The notes under the pieces were generated by a model. It worked only from the letters and a program-made list of their open reading frames with translations. It did not search any database and was not told the origin of the DNA. A program made the position numbers and the translations under genes. From the NCBI GenBank assembly GCA_019321725.1, contig CM033106.1:25656118-25720117 (forward strand): a stretch of 64,000 bases of DNA, written 5' to 3'. Source of the stretch: Paulownia fortunei. Taxonomy: Eukaryota; Streptophyta; Magnoliopsida; Lamiales; Paulowniaceae. Shown here piece after piece: positions 1-12,850 of this stretch (its first letter is position 1; each line of letters begins with the position of its first letter).

Positions 1-128
1 CTGAGGAAGCCAAGAGGCTTTCGCCCAAGATAAAGCTTCCTCTAGCAGAGGTCAAATCTGGCAAGCCCCTTTCGGATGCTGCTGTTATCACCGAAGAACA
101 ATCTTCAACTGTGGGGTCTGATTACTGA
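1..128 (+). CDS. 3' end of an unidentified protein-coding gene (partial)
   Basis: The frame from base 3 is open for 41 codons and stops at TGA 126-128. The visible tail is charged and Ser/Lys/Glu-rich (residues such as EEAKRLSPKIKLPLAEV, ending VGSDY) with no recognisable domain, so no function is assigned. The rest of the gene lies left of the window. Oddly, the same frame continues after the stop for 28 more codons (129-212), which read like an amphipathic, basic helix before TGA 213-215, so the annotated stop may be premature or a recent nonsense change. The base composition here is clearly more coding-like than the AT-rich DNA beyond about base 700. The coding call is reasonable but the identity is unknown. 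Confidence 0.5.
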   Translation, partial: EEAKRLSPKIKLPLAEVKSGKPLSDAAVITEEQSSTVGSDY

Positions 129-1909
129 TACAGTCCTGCTTATCTTCAAGCTGCAATAAGGTTGAAAGTGCTCCAGGAAAAAGTTAGGAGGAAAGGAGAT
201 GAAGCTGACAATTGACTTGCAATTTTGTTTTTAAGCGGCCAGGATGCTGTGCATGACATGTTGCCCATGCTGGCAAAGGATATGCTGGTGAGACAAAAGG
301 GCGGTTTTTTGTTCAGGTAATAGTATCTGAGGAGAGTGGTGCCGTAAGGATAAGGATTCCATTATAGTATTATCTTATTGTTTGTGTTTTGTCAGGGGAA
401 TCTTATGATGCTTGCTTGTTTGGATCCCAGTTAGGTTCAAGAGATCTCTCTTCTTGCCCTTTTTGTTTGTTTTGTTTTCTTGGCTACGAGTTTGTTAATT
501 AATGTATGGAAGGCGCTTGTATATAAGTTTATACGGCCTCTGTTCCCTTCTCATATTTCATGTTGTCTTTTACTGTATGAGATGAATTCTGATTGTGTGG
601 AAACTTTTACCTAATTGATCAATTTTTGTCTCTTAACTGATGTGGTTATTGATGCTCCTGGGAAATATACCATAGAATTTTAGCTGGATTTTACCATGCT
701 TGGTAACCTATTCTTGCATTAAGTCGGCAACTATTTACCAGGAGCCAGGTTAACATTTTGCACCTACAATGTCCTACTTGATTATGGGTTCAAATCATCT
801 GATATCCTGATGTAAAAAAGAGAGAAAAAAGTAAGTAGTTTAATCCTGGTCTTGAAGTCCAGGACCAGCAGCTGCTCAAATCTGCTTATTAGAACTTAGA
901 ACTCCATTTTCACTTTTTATTTAATTAAATGGCAATTTTATCCTTAGTACAAATGCTCTTGCTCACTTAGCCTCTAACAGTAAAATACTTGAAGAAATTT
1001 TTATGTCCTCTAAAAGTAAACCAAAATAACTAATATTTTCCCCAAAATAAAATATAAGAAATAACTTATAATCAAAATTAAAGTTATATTAATCTAGAAT
1101 TTTATGTACATACGAATATTCTAGTATTCAATTTATGTATTTCTGTGAAGATGTCTATCCATGCATTGGTATTTTAATTTTTACTTTTTAGTCTTGAATT
1201 TTTTTATATTTATTTGAAGATAACTATTTACACATTTTATTGGTTTTTTACAAGAAAAAAACATCAATTATTGTCTACAAAATATGTGTAATGTTCATTA
1301 AAAACTAAAGAAGTTTGGTATTGTGTTATTACAATAATAAAAAATATAAATCTAACTTTATTTATTTTCAATTAGAGAGTCATCAAATAATTTGTTTGAA
1401 AAAATTATACAACTGTAAATGTCTAACTCACTTGGTAGGGTAATTTCATCTTCTAAAGTTCATAAATTTGAAAAATCCAGTGCATGAAGTAAAATGTGGA
1501 GTACCATTATCATCACTCATTTTGAAAACCTTTTTATTTACTGTCTCCTAAACTAGAATTTTTTATATTCCATCTTATTCCGTTCTAAGTGATGCTTGTT
1601 TATTATTTGAATATATTCAATACAAATCCAAAGGCACTTATGGTATCACTGGAAGCTCTTTTGCAGAAACAATTTCAGTTCATTTGCACTTAAATTGTGG
1701 CATAAAAACCCTTGGAAATATTTGTCATCCCCTTAGAATTTTGTGGTGATTGTTTTGATTAGCCCTTTAATTTTGAAGAACTGAAAGAGCATATATGAGA
1801 TTGCTTGAGGATAATAGCGTCTTTTTGTCCCAGCCCATGAACATGTTACTTGGTCCGTACATACATATGTGTTTTGTGATATAGTTTTGGGCCTTAAAGT
1901 TTGTTTTGT
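129..1909. other. 3' UTR of the first gene, then AT-rich spacer
   Basis: The first few hundred bases are probably the 3' untranslated region of the upstream gene; T-rich sequence and a possible transcript end lie around 480-640. The remainder, from about 900, is AT-rich with short homopolymers and stop codons in all frames. No gene is seen here. Confidence 0.5.
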
Positions 1910-2155
1910 TTTGTTTTTTCTTTTTTTATAACTAACACCCAAATTTTCAATAAAAACTGTACACTTCTGCGCACAAGGAACTTAACCCACAGTGATCGCT
2001 CGAAACACCTCAGTCGCAGGGTCCCACTGACAGTCCAGTGATTACTTCATACTGAAATGCATCCGCAGATTTCCACTAGAATTCGAACCCCACCCTACCG
2101 CTGGAAGCAAGTCCAAGTCAATTGTTCCGCCAGTTGAGCTGTGCCCGGAGGACTT
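1910..2155 (-). mobile_element. tRNA-derived SINE
   Basis: Read on the minus strand, this segment starts with an RNA polymerase III type A box (AGCTCAACTGG, plus positions 2130-2140) followed about 40 bases later by a B box (GGGTTCGAAT, plus positions 2081-2090). This is the internal promoter layout of tRNA-derived SINEs. The minus-strand 3' end runs into an A-rich tail (T-rich on the plus strand, about 1910-1930). An 11-base direct repeat GTTTGTTTTGT occurs on both sides (1899-1909 and 2156-2166) and fits a target-site duplication, although it is low-complexity. The segment is more GC-balanced than its surroundings. It is not an intact tRNA gene because no cloverleaf can be drawn around the boxes. 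The family name is not known to me. Confidence 0.6.
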
Positions 2156-2166
2156 GTTTGTTTTGT

Positions 2167-4178
2167 CTTCTTTCCTACAACATGTGGACGTTCACGTGAA
2201 AATTCAGAGAATGAAACAAACCAGGCCTTAAGCATTTTGGGCTCGAATTAGACTAGAGTTGGGGGGAGGGGGGGCGCTAATAAACGGGTAAAATTAAGGT
2301 TGATTATAATAAAATATTTAAAACAAACAATACAGACCCCGTACATCCACTATATGCATTAGATTTTTGGAAAAAACATGTTTTGCCCTAAGAACTACAC
2401 TTGACACTTTATTTTTCGAACACATCATATATTTTTTTGTATTTAACCATTCCCATTCCATAATGATTTTATCATATGAGGAGCACACTATTTAAATTGG
2501 TCCACATGACAAATGATAAAGAGGCGTGCGTCTCACTCTGATACGATATAATCTCGACAAAGTATTCTGTTCGAATTGAGTGATAAGCGTTTAAGTGTAA
2601 AAATTGAGAAATACTAATGAATCGATGAAGAAAATGATTAATATGGATGAAACAAAAGTTCATAGGGTGAAATAAATTTCCAAGAAAAAACTATGTTATA
2701 TATTAAGTTCTGAATAAATAAGTTTGTGAATTAGAAATTCATGGATGAAGTAAATTCCCTCGGAAAAAAATATAAATAATAAATTTCAAATCAATTAGTA
2801 ATAATGTAGCATAATATGAATAAATTCAATAATAAGGTATGCCGATAGTTTGTTAAAAAAAATAATAGACAAGAGAACGATTTTTGTCAACAACCAAATA
2901 TACTACAGAATTCATATATGACATGGAAATGGCTTGCTTGGAGCACCATTTTTTTTTATTTTTTTTTAAGTTCAGGTTCCAAAGTGAGTTGCAAAATTTT
3001 TTTTCCCTAGATTATTTTGCCAAATCTAAAAAATAAATTATTCCCTTTAATAATTTGACACTTTGACAAGTTGATTGCCCTATGTTTCTTGTTTCATTTA
3101 CAACTATATTTTCCCCTTCACAATCAAATCCAATTTCATTTTCATCTCTTTGTTATCATTATAAAGAAATTGTTTGTTAGATAATCAATTTTCTCATTAG
3201 TTTCTTATGAAATTTAGTAGATGGGCAAGAATTAGATAGGCCACAGACTATTTAAGGATTTACCATAACATCAAGGATTGATGGGGAAAAATAGAAAATC
3301 ACAGATGGTGTATATGTTGAAGTGATTGAATTTAAGTGGACTTGAGTGCAAATTCTGATACCTTTGAGGGGCAAAACATGAGAATTCATTTGGTTGGGTG
3401 AAAAGTGAATGTATAAGATAATTAAAAATATAAGTGCATGAATAATAAAAATTTACTTATTTGGTACTGAAAGAACACTTCGAACAAAAGAAAAATTGGA
3501 GGTATATAAACCCCTTCAAAGCTCAATTTTGTTTCTGTCCAAAGTTGGACTAAAAATATAAAAATAGATGTCTCACTTATCACGTGTGATGAAATAATCA
3601 CACCATTTTATTTAAATATCTAGAATATATTTTGATAATAAACTCATAATTTTAAATCAATATCACAATTTAAACATAAACTAATTTATGATAATTTTTA
3701 ATTAAAGATAAATTAGTTAAAGGCATAATAATTCACATAACTACCCATCAAAATAGACATTTGATAAGATTTTTTACTAATATATCATTCAAATAATCAT
3801 ATGAGATACAAATAATATATATTGAATATTTTAATTATAATCCCACGTCTCATCAAATAAGTAATTCTAAAAGTTGACATTCAGGAAAATATTTTTATGT
3901 TGTTCTTATATTTTGTGTACTAGTTGAATTATTATTGAAAAAGTTATCAAATTTAATTTATCAATTGATTATTAATAATTAAAATGATTTTAATAGTTTA
4001 TTTAATTATTGTCTAATACAAAAGCAAAAAAAATGATTAAATGGTAAAATTAGAAAAATTAATTATCCATTCCCTTTTATTTTCATTATACCAATTGTAT
4101 ATATATATTTGAGATTTTCCATTAGGTCATGCCATCTAACCAAACGAGGCTTAAGTTTTTGACTTCCATAACATACTC
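2167..4178. other. AT-rich intergenic spacer
   Basis: Very AT-rich DNA with poly-A and poly-T runs and no open frame of note. A G-rich run lies near 2260-2275. The phrase AACCAAACGAGGC near 4138-4150 resembles the ends of common plant MITEs, but no matching opposite end was found. No gene is seen. Confidence 0.5.
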
Positions 4179-4180
4179 AA

Positions 4181-4186
4181 TATAAA
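4181..4186 (+). promoter_or_regulatory. Candidate TATA box of the AICAR transformylase gene
   Basis: TATAAA lies 50 bases upstream of the ATG at 4236, in an otherwise featureless stretch. It would give a transcription start near 4210 and a very short 5' UTR of about 25 bases. Position and sequence fit, but there is no transcript support. Confidence 0.4.
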
Positions 4187-4235
4187 CCGCACCTGTCGTA
4201 ATTTACTGAAAAGAGGCAGCTTAAAAACATAAATA

Positions 4236-7200
4236 ATGCTGGCTTCTGCCGCCGCCGCCGCTTCCCCAGCTTCCACCAGCGTCGCCGTCACCTCCTCACT
4301 TGTCAGCGCCGCGCACCCGGCTCACACTAGCATTGCCTGCGCCACCTCCTCTGCTCTTCACACTAGAACTCTCTCTCCGTCCAACCAATTGGTATTTAAG
4401 TTATATGATTATTTATTTTATTTGAGGCCACAACGAATTGATTTTATTTTGAATTTCTGGCGTTGTTTTGTTGCATTTCTTTTTCGAAATTGTGTGGGGT
4501 TTAGTCGGCCACGACGTCGTATAAGTTAACTGCGTTTCGAGTTAGAGCCATGGCAGAAACTCTTTCAACTCCGAAGCTAGACTCCAAGTCCTCACTTTCT
4601 GGTACTTTTTCTTATCTATATTGCTTATTTGATGGAGAGTTTGTGAAATAATCCATTTTTTTTTTTCGACTTGTGAGTACTTTTGTTTTGTCATTTTATT
4701 TTTATTTTATGTTATAGGGAAGAGGCAAGCGTTAATTTCATTGTCAGACAAGAGGGACTTGGTTTTGCTTGGCAATGGACTACAGGAATTGGGGTGAGGT
4801 TTCCTTACATGCGAACAATGTTTTTTGTTCGATTTTTCAGTGTTCATAAAGTGTTCGGTTTCGTGGCTACTGATAGTCTAAAGCTGATGTTGAAATCTAG
4901 GACATTCAGTGTGGAGATTTTGTGGTCATTCTGTTTGAGAAGTCAAATGTGACTTTGGTGCAGAAGATGGAAATTAAAGTTGGCTCCTTGTTCTTTTGGA
5001 GTATTGTTTGTCCAATGGATACTACTGGCTTAAGATGAGAGATCAAGTCACTTGAAGATTTGATTTTTCATATATTTTTCGTTCTGTCCGGGTACTTAAC
5101 TAGCAGAATTGCGTAATATATATTATATGATGCTGAAACATGTGAAGAGATGAATTAGTTCATGATTATGGTCAATGGGTGATAAGGGAGTTTGGTCATT
5201 CAGATTCTTCCATAAACTCTCATAAAAAAGGATAAAATCAGTAAGATTGAAGGTGTGGGGGTGCACTGGAAAGGATGATTGGTCATTTTCCAAATTGATA
5301 TGATGCTCGAATTGCCTTTGTGTCGATTTTTTTTTTTTGCGTGCATATGTTCTTTAACTATACCTTGTAACTGCTCTTAGTGTTGTCAATGATGTAAAAT
5401 TGACTGTTTCATTTCGTTGCAAAACACTGGATACTGGAGGAAATCATAATTAAAGAAAAGTTGGTGCACTGTAATGCATGAAGGATTTATGCTCTGGGGT
5501 CCTAGTTGGTTTGGCTACTTTTGCGATATAACTTGCATCATATCCATATTGTATGTAGATTGGTGGCCCCTGATACCAACTAATGACCTAATCTTTTATT
5601 TTTAAGGTTCACAATTGTTTCCACTGGAGGAACAGCATCTGCTTTGGAAAGTTCTGGTGTGTCTGTTACCAAGGTGGAGGAACTTACTTGTTTTCCTGAA
5701 ATGGTAAGCCTTTTCTCCTTCTGCTTTATGAGATGTTGATTTCCTTGTTGTTTCAGTCCTTTCGGGCAACTTACTACCAATATATTCTCTTCCCAGTTTA
5801 TTTTTTTTTTGGAAAAAAAAAAAGAGAGAGCGTTCCCCTAAAATTGGAAAGTAGCCTAATTCTTTTCCCTTTCCTCTGGTCAAGCTAAATCTTTAATTGA
5901 GGAAATGTAATATTTTTCTTGTTTTATTCTATTTTTCTCTTGTTATTAAATATTTAATACATTGACTGCCTATGAAAGCTGTTATAAACTTTTGATGCAG
6001 TAACTTGTGTTGCGTACATAATACGTACTCTTTGTTTGTATGCATCAATCTCATGTATGATGTATATCATCAAAATTATTAACTATTTATGTGCAGAGAT
6101 ATTCAGTTGTTGTTTCAATGGAACAGTCTGTATCATCATTGAGCTTAATTAACTTAGAGAATCCCTTGGTTGCTGTTGCCATTATTGCAGTGTTCTTGCA
6201 AATGTTTTGTCGTAGAATATCAGCACCTAACTTTACTTCATTAAGAAATGTTGATGTGTTCTAATTAGAGTCATCTCTTATACTTTCTTCTACATCCTTT
6301 ACAGCTTGATGGTCGTGTAAAAACTTTACATCCTAATATACATGGAGGTATTCTTGCAAGAAGAGATCAAGAGCATCACATGGAAGCCCTTGATAATCAT
6401 GGAATTGGTGAGTAATAATTGGTAGTACCGTTGGAGAATAGTTACATCACTTCTGCTTTGCGCAATCTATCTTTGTTTTCTGTTTTCTTGTGAGCTATGT
6501 TCAAAGCTGGTTGTGCGGGTGTATTACTTAGATTCTAATGTTCTGTTGCAGTCTTGCAGATAGTCCTGTGCCACATTTGAGAAGTATTAATGTTGTTTAT
6601 TTACTCTCTGCAGAAGTTATTGCATTCAAGAGTATATGATCTTTTGGGCCAAATTACAGCTAGATCATTCTGTGCCATGTTAGTTCTAACTTTAGTTAGG
6701 AATAAGCCAAAAAAGTTTCATGCACACATGGCTTTTGACAGTTAATCCATTTCCACCACGATGACTCCCTTTCAACCCTTTGTTTTTATTAAAAAGCATT
6801 TAAGTTTACTTCTTTTCAGAATTTTTTAATTGTTACTTCTAATAATTGGCGTTTTCTCTAGTTTTCTGTTATATATTCATCTTTTATGCAAGTTCTTCTT
6901 TGTTTCTGTTGTGCAATGGGTGTATTGTGGATGAACATCAAGTATAAGTTATCTTTATCAACATAGGTTGTAGTGGGTGAGCAAATCTATTGTCTCAGGT
7001 ACACTGTTGTGCATCAGTGAACTGCTGAGTTAAGGATAATAATGGTTTTACTGGTTGTGGAGAGGTAATAATGTTTTGTTGAGGATATTGGAAGAAGAAG
7101 AGGATTTATGGTAGTGCTAACTAATGACTTATTGTCCAAATATTGCTGTGAAACACGTCTTCTTAAGGAAGAAAAAAATTCAGGCACTCATATAATAATT

Positions 7201-9156
7201 TGGTAATTGAATGTCCCTAACAAGTTATGTAAGCAACTTGTTATCGAAGAGAATATACTTTTGTTGTTCAATTATTCTTTCATTTTGTATTTCTTTGGCC
7301 CTTTTATGAGGCATAAGCTATTTCTCAACTTGTTTCTCTGCAGGTACATTTGATGTGGTAGTTGTAAACTTATATCCCTTCTATGACAAGGTGTCCTCTT
7401 CTACTGGGATTTCTTTTGAGGATGGGATTGAGAACATTGATATTGGTGGACCTGCCATGATCAGAGCTGCCGCAAAGGTTGTCTAGACTCAACTGTTGTT
7501 GTTTTGATATTAGTAAATTATGCTGTAAACTTCCTTCACGGTCAAGAACTGAGGAGGGGGATAAAGGATCTTATTGCTAATTCCCATGGAGTTGAAATAT
7601 TTGACTGGGTTATCCACTGAGTTATACTGAAAATTTAACTTTGCAGATGCAGAGAACAACTTACTGTCTCTGTTTGTCTCCATAACCAACACATTCAATA
7701 ATATGAAACTCAAAATTACCATTGATGTCAGAAAAGGCCTTGCCAGTGTCAAGCGTGCACAAGTAGAGCCTTGGGAACATTTTTCTGTCTATGGTCGCTA
7801 CCTCCGTAGATAAAACAACATGAATGATCTATCTCCCTCCTGCAAAGTCACTCTGCCAACAATAATTTTAAAACGTAGCATGCTAGTCTTATTTACTTTT
7901 TGACAATTACTATTTTTCTAAAACTTGATTTTTTTTCTTTTAGTAAATCTTTCTCCTTGGTCATCCTCTGTGGTTTAAGCTGGGTAATACAACTGTCAAT
8001 TTTTGCATGTTATATATAGCATTTGATTGAACATATATCAATTTTTCAAAAACCAATTTAGCTTTGCATATGACAATCTTGAGATATTAGTAATGTTTCA
8101 AGTTGTACAAAGCACATCATAACTTCTGGAATAGAAAATTGGATGAACATATTAGAGCAGAGACAATATTCTTGATGTTTTTGGAATATAATGAGAAATG
8201 CGTTGTGTGAAATTTAAAAAAAAAATATTGAATTTGTTAAATTTCTTTAGAGTGGTGTCCAGGTCCTATATATTGGTCTTTATGAAGAAAACCCTAGCAT
8301 TATGGGAGAACATAGTAGTACCTTTTGTGTCAAAAGACCAAATGTTGCTTTATGGACAACCTAAACATAAATGTTCACCTAAAGACCTATGACAAAATGC
8401 TTCTATTCATCTCATGTTCTGACCAATATACACAGGCAACATAGAAATCAATACTGGTTACTAGTACGTTAATTGTGTTGCAAAAGTCATGCTCTTCTTT
8501 CTCATATCGGTTTCTAATTGACTTTTTCTCATTAGCAGAATCATAAGGATGTTTTGGTTGTAGTTGACTCCAACGATTATCCAGCACTCCTAGAATATCT
8601 CAAAGGAGGGCAGGATGACCAGCAGTTTCGAAGGACGCTGGCTTGGAAGGCTTTTCAGCATGTTGCTTCTTATGATTCCGCAGTTTCAGAATGGTTGTGG
8701 AAGCAGACTGGAGGAGGTATTGTTCCATGGATTTAATTCTTTCTAAAGCCAAAATAGTCAAACTGAACATTGCCAAAGAACAATATCAAGTTTCAGAAAA
8801 CCAGAATAGACTTCAATGGAAATGTAGAACAAATCAATTAGATTAATTATGAAATAGTTCACAAAGTACGATGTAATTTCTTACATGAATGGCATATAAA
8901 TATTTCATAAAGATTGGATATCATGTTCATAAACATATTGTCTTTATAGATAAGTTTCCTCCCAGCCTGACGGTACCTTTGTCCCTCAAAAGTTCACTTC
9001 GGTATGGTGAAAATCCTCATCAGAAGGCTGCATTTTATGTTGATAAGTCGCTTGCGGAGGTCAATGCTGGTGGCATTGCAACTGCCATTCAACACCATGG
9101 AAAGGTATAACTCTATAGTAACTAATAATTACATTTTTTCGGGGCAACATTTTTAA

Positions 9157-9188
<32 letters not shown>

Positions 9189-9229
9189 GTATATATATAA
9201 TATGCTGTATGTAAATGGCATGGCAGTTT

Positions 9230-9269
<40 letters not shown>

Positions 9270-11129
9270 AATCCTCCTTTTCAAATTAAGCGTGTTTGAT
9301 TTTGACATGGCAGTTGAAAAATGGTAGTTTCAGTGTTCCCATTATTTTTCAACAATGTGTGATATGCAGTGATATATGGGAGCATGTGTTTAATGCTCAA
9401 GTCTGTGTATGATTTAATCAAATTAAGTTGAACATGCAGTGAAAGGAAGCAGACTGGATCATCTTGAAAAAAAAATTAAGACTTCCATTTTTCAACCCAT
9501 AAGTGTTTTTAGGATTATTTGTATCATTTCTTTGTAACATGTTATGATAACTGTCTTATATTCTATATGGAGTAGCTTCTTGTTAAATGGAGATTGTTGG
9601 GCTGCCTTTTAACTGATGTGCCTCTTTCATGCAGGAGATGTCATATAATAATTATTTAGATGCAGATGCAGCTTGGAACTGTGTTTGTGAGTTTAGTAAG
9701 CCAACCTGTGTGATTGTGAAGCACACAAATCCTTGTGGAGTAGCATCACGCGATGACATTATTGAAGCATACAGGCTGGCTGTGAAAGCAGATCCAGTTA
9801 GTGCTTTTGGTGGCATCGTTGCCTTCAATGTTGAAGTTGATGAGGTAAGATCAGTTTCTGGATCTTTTACAGCATTCTTATGTGGAAGAAGGTCATCTTC
9901 CTTTCTGGCTAATCTTCTAGAGCTGTGAGCTCTAAAGCAGGTTTTTCCTAAATCCCGTGCCTACAAATAAATGTGGATGTGGGGCTATTATTGATAGTTG
10001 CCATTCTTCATTGTGAAGCCTTCTTAAAGAGAAACAACAGCTTTCATGTGTCCATGTGTTTGACAGGCTCTCGCAAAAGATATTAGAGAGTTTAGGAGTC
10101 CATCAGATGGTGAAACTCGTATGTTTTATGAGATTGTTGTTGCTCCTAAGTATTCCGAGAAGGGGCTTGAAGTACTACGTGGAAAATCGAAAACTTTGAG
10201 AATCCTCGAGGCAAGTAAAAATAATAGAGGAAAGCTCTCACTGAGACAAGTTGGTGGTGGGTGGTTAGCTCAGGAAGCAGATGATCTGACCCCGGAAGAT
10301 ATCAAGTTCAATGTCGTTTCCGAGAAGGCTCCACAAGATAATGAGCTTCATGATGCACAATTTGCATGGCTTTGTGTGAAGCATGTGAAGAGCAATGCTA
10401 TTGTTATTGCAAAGGTCAAAAATTATTTTTTTTCTTCCTCTCTGACGCTTGAAGTGGTTCCATCTTTGCAGAAAGACTTTCTAACTGCATTATCTGTGTT
10501 CTGCAGAATAATTGCATGTTAGGTATGGGAAGTGGGCAACCAAACCGTCTTGAGAGTTTGAGGATAGCAATGAGGAAAGCAGGGGATGAAGTCAAGGGAG
10601 CTGCATTGGCCAGCGATGCTTTCTTCCCATTTGGTAAGTTGCAATAATTTGTTTTGGTTTCTTTTTTGGTGGTAAAAATATCAGTAATATTCAGTTGCTA
10701 CACAAAATAAGTTCTTAAACTGGAAAACAAATTGAAAAAGAACTACAGAGGTAAGGAAAAAGTGAAAAGAGAGAAAAAGAAAACTTTGTTAGTTGAGGTA
10801 AATCAAGCAGTAGGCTTGTAGAGGACCATGAAAAGACTAAAGGAAAACAATGAAAGAAAATGGTGTGCTGAAAGAATGTGAAGCTGTTTTCATCTGTTAT
10901 AGGATTTTACGTTAACTAGGGTGAAAAAAGTATCCCAGAAACTGGTCAATCTGATCTTGAATTTTTGTGTATAACAGCCTGGAACGATGCTGTTGAAGAA
11001 GCATGTAAAAGTGGAATCGGTGTTATTGCTGAGCCTGGGGGAAGCATCAGGGATGCTGATGCAATCGACTGCTGTAACAAGTATGGAGTTTCACTTGTTT
11101 TCACCAATGTGAGGCACTTTAGGCATTGA
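4236..11129 (+). CDS. ATIC: Bifunctional AICAR transformylase / IMP cyclohydrolase (PurH type), plastid-targeted
   Basis: Twelve exons: 4236-4391, 4505-4601, 4718-4793, 5607-5703, 6305-6407, 7344-7477, 8539-8716, 8950-9104, 9635-9844, 10067-10414, 10507-10633, 10978-11129; 610 aa. The enzyme formylates AICAR using 10-formyl-THF and closes the ring to IMP, the last two steps of purine synthesis. The first 80 or so residues are Ala/Ser/Thr-rich with few acidic residues, a typical plastid transit peptide; the bacterial-like core starts near residue 86 ([11 protein letters not shown]). Cyclohydrolase motifs seen: [18 protein letters not shown] (K148), NLYPF (Y187) and [14 protein letters not shown]. 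Transformylase motifs: RYGENPHQ (298-305) and the catalytic Lys-His in VKHTNPCG (K361, H362). Both domains are complete, all exon junctions keep frame, and length fits plant homologues (about 600 aa). The final residues ...VRHFRH are the usual C-terminus. Start chosen as the only ATG giving a transit peptide. Confidence 0.95.
9157..9267. repeat. Two (CT)n microsatellites in ATIC intron 8
   Basis: A CT run at 9157-9178 and a longer one at 9232-9267 are separated by a short TA-rich stretch. Both begin with the same lead-in (TTTAACTCTCT), so the second probably arose by local duplication. They lie well inside the intron between exons 8 and 9. Confidence 0.85.
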
Positions 11130-12850
11130 TAGGGTGGGAGGCTATATTATCCTGGTTGGAAGTTTTCTTTTGAGACCTTTCTTTCAATCATCTTCTCTCT
11201 CTCTCTCTCTGTGTTGGGGTGGGAGGGGGTGTTGTTCTGGGAAAAGTGGTTGGGGCCGGGGCCTCAATTTGGAAGTTTTGTAGTCTGTGAATGTTATTAA
11301 CAGGTGTAATACTTGGCTGTGATATCATCAATGTGTGTTGTAATATTAATATTCACATTGGTATGATGTGTAGGATAAGCCCAAGAAGATTGAATATATC
11401 AGTTTTGGCCGTCATTTTTCTTGTTGGGTCGTTTGTTTTCTACAATGAAGTATGTGAAAATAAAATCTTTTCCGAACCCTTCTTAGATCCATAAAACCCA
11501 AGTCTAAGACATAAGCATAAATCCCTTTTCTTTTACCTCCAATATGAACTGTTAGATCGTACTATTAACACTCTCATATTTGCAATTTTATAGAGTTTGG
11601 GACTGCCTAAAACACATGTTTTCACCTTTATGTTATTATCTAGCTGAACAAAATTTAACTTGAGAGGTTGCTAAGCTACAAGATAACCATATGAAAATGA
11701 AAAAGAGGAAAGTTGGTTGGGCTGTGTTTCTTTTCATAACCCAACTTCACAGGGGATCTTTACTCCATTCCGACCAAAGGCCATTGATTTCTGATCTTTC
11801 AATGAGAGCAGAAGTTCATGCCGAGCTAGGATAGAACTTTCTCATAGTGCTGCAGTTCATCCTGAGCCAGGATGGATCTTTCGATGAAATTCATAGTTGC
11901 GGCAGCATTTTTTTCTTGAAACACGTCTTGATGTATGGTAGTTGCGGCTATATCTTTTTCCTTGGAATTTTTATTTGATACGTTGATGCCCAAAATTAGT
12001 AGTCTTTTTCCTGGACAAGAAATGCCACCCACTTGGTACTGTCAAAGTGGGGTTGGGAAACCAAGGGAAGCTGACAGAATACATCCAATTTTAAAACCGT
12101 TATGGATACACTGGGAAACCGACGCATACTACTTGCAACCAACTCCCAAGAATTTTACAGTTTCATTGCTACGAATTACCAATTTTTCATGATGGTATGC
12201 CTTGAGTATAAAACTACACAACCTCCATTATCAAGAATGGAGACAGATGGCCAAAAGAAAAAGCTCTCTTTGTTTTCCATGGCCAAATCATAGATTGAAT
12301 TGACAGGAATCGAATTAAAATTCACTAATCAAGAAAGTAATAAATGAATGAAAATAGTATAATTTTAGCATCCATTCAGTACCAAACTCTTTTCACTAGT
12401 ATATGCACATTTAAGTATCCAAAAGGTCGATTGAGATGGATCAGAAAGACACATTCCTACAACATTCCCCACAGTTTTCATAGCTTCAGTACCATGCACA
12501 AGAGATGCTGAGGGCTCGAGGCCAAAGCATTTCACCATTTTGTAAACGGACACAGGCATACAGCGGGGCTCAATCCAGCATTCCTCCTCCACTCACAAAG
12601 CTCTCGTGGATTTCACCTCACAGCAAGTTAAAAACAACAGAAACCATGTCCTGAAGAACTGATCTCTAGCATGATTTCTAGGCATTTATATATACCTTTT
12701 CCTTTAAATTTTTTTAATTTCATAACAGAAACCTGGCCTTTAAACTTACAAGAGTTTTCCCCCTCGCTTGACCTTCATGTCTTCATCTACACCTATCATC
12801 ATAATCATCAGATAATCATTTAGCATGTCTTAATTATACCATCTAAGATA
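11130..12850. other. Convergent 3' region between ATIC and the U2AF35-related gene
   Basis: The first 330 bases are probably ATIC 3' UTR: a CT run at about 11193-11210 and a candidate polyadenylation signal AATAAA at 11459-11464. The right part, from about 12300 to 12850, is probably the 3' UTR of the minus-strand splicing-factor gene. Open frames here (for example 12365-12592 minus) lack codon bias or homology that I can recognise. No further gene is called. Confidence 0.5.

Noticed and set aside
2075..2145. Possible tRNA gene from the B-box GGGTTCGAAT
   Set aside because: No acceptor or anticodon stems can be paired around the boxes, and the A-rich tail and flanking repeats fit a SINE better.
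2215..4160. MITE or hAT element between AACCAGGCCTTAAG (about 2219) and AACCAAACGAGGCTTAAG (about 4138)
   Set aside because: The two phrases are in the same orientation, not inverted, and are imperfect; no target-site duplication was seen.
12365..12592. 75-codon minus-strand frame downstream of C3H5
   Set aside because: Likely 3' UTR of C3H5; no start context, no homology recognised and no splice connection needed.
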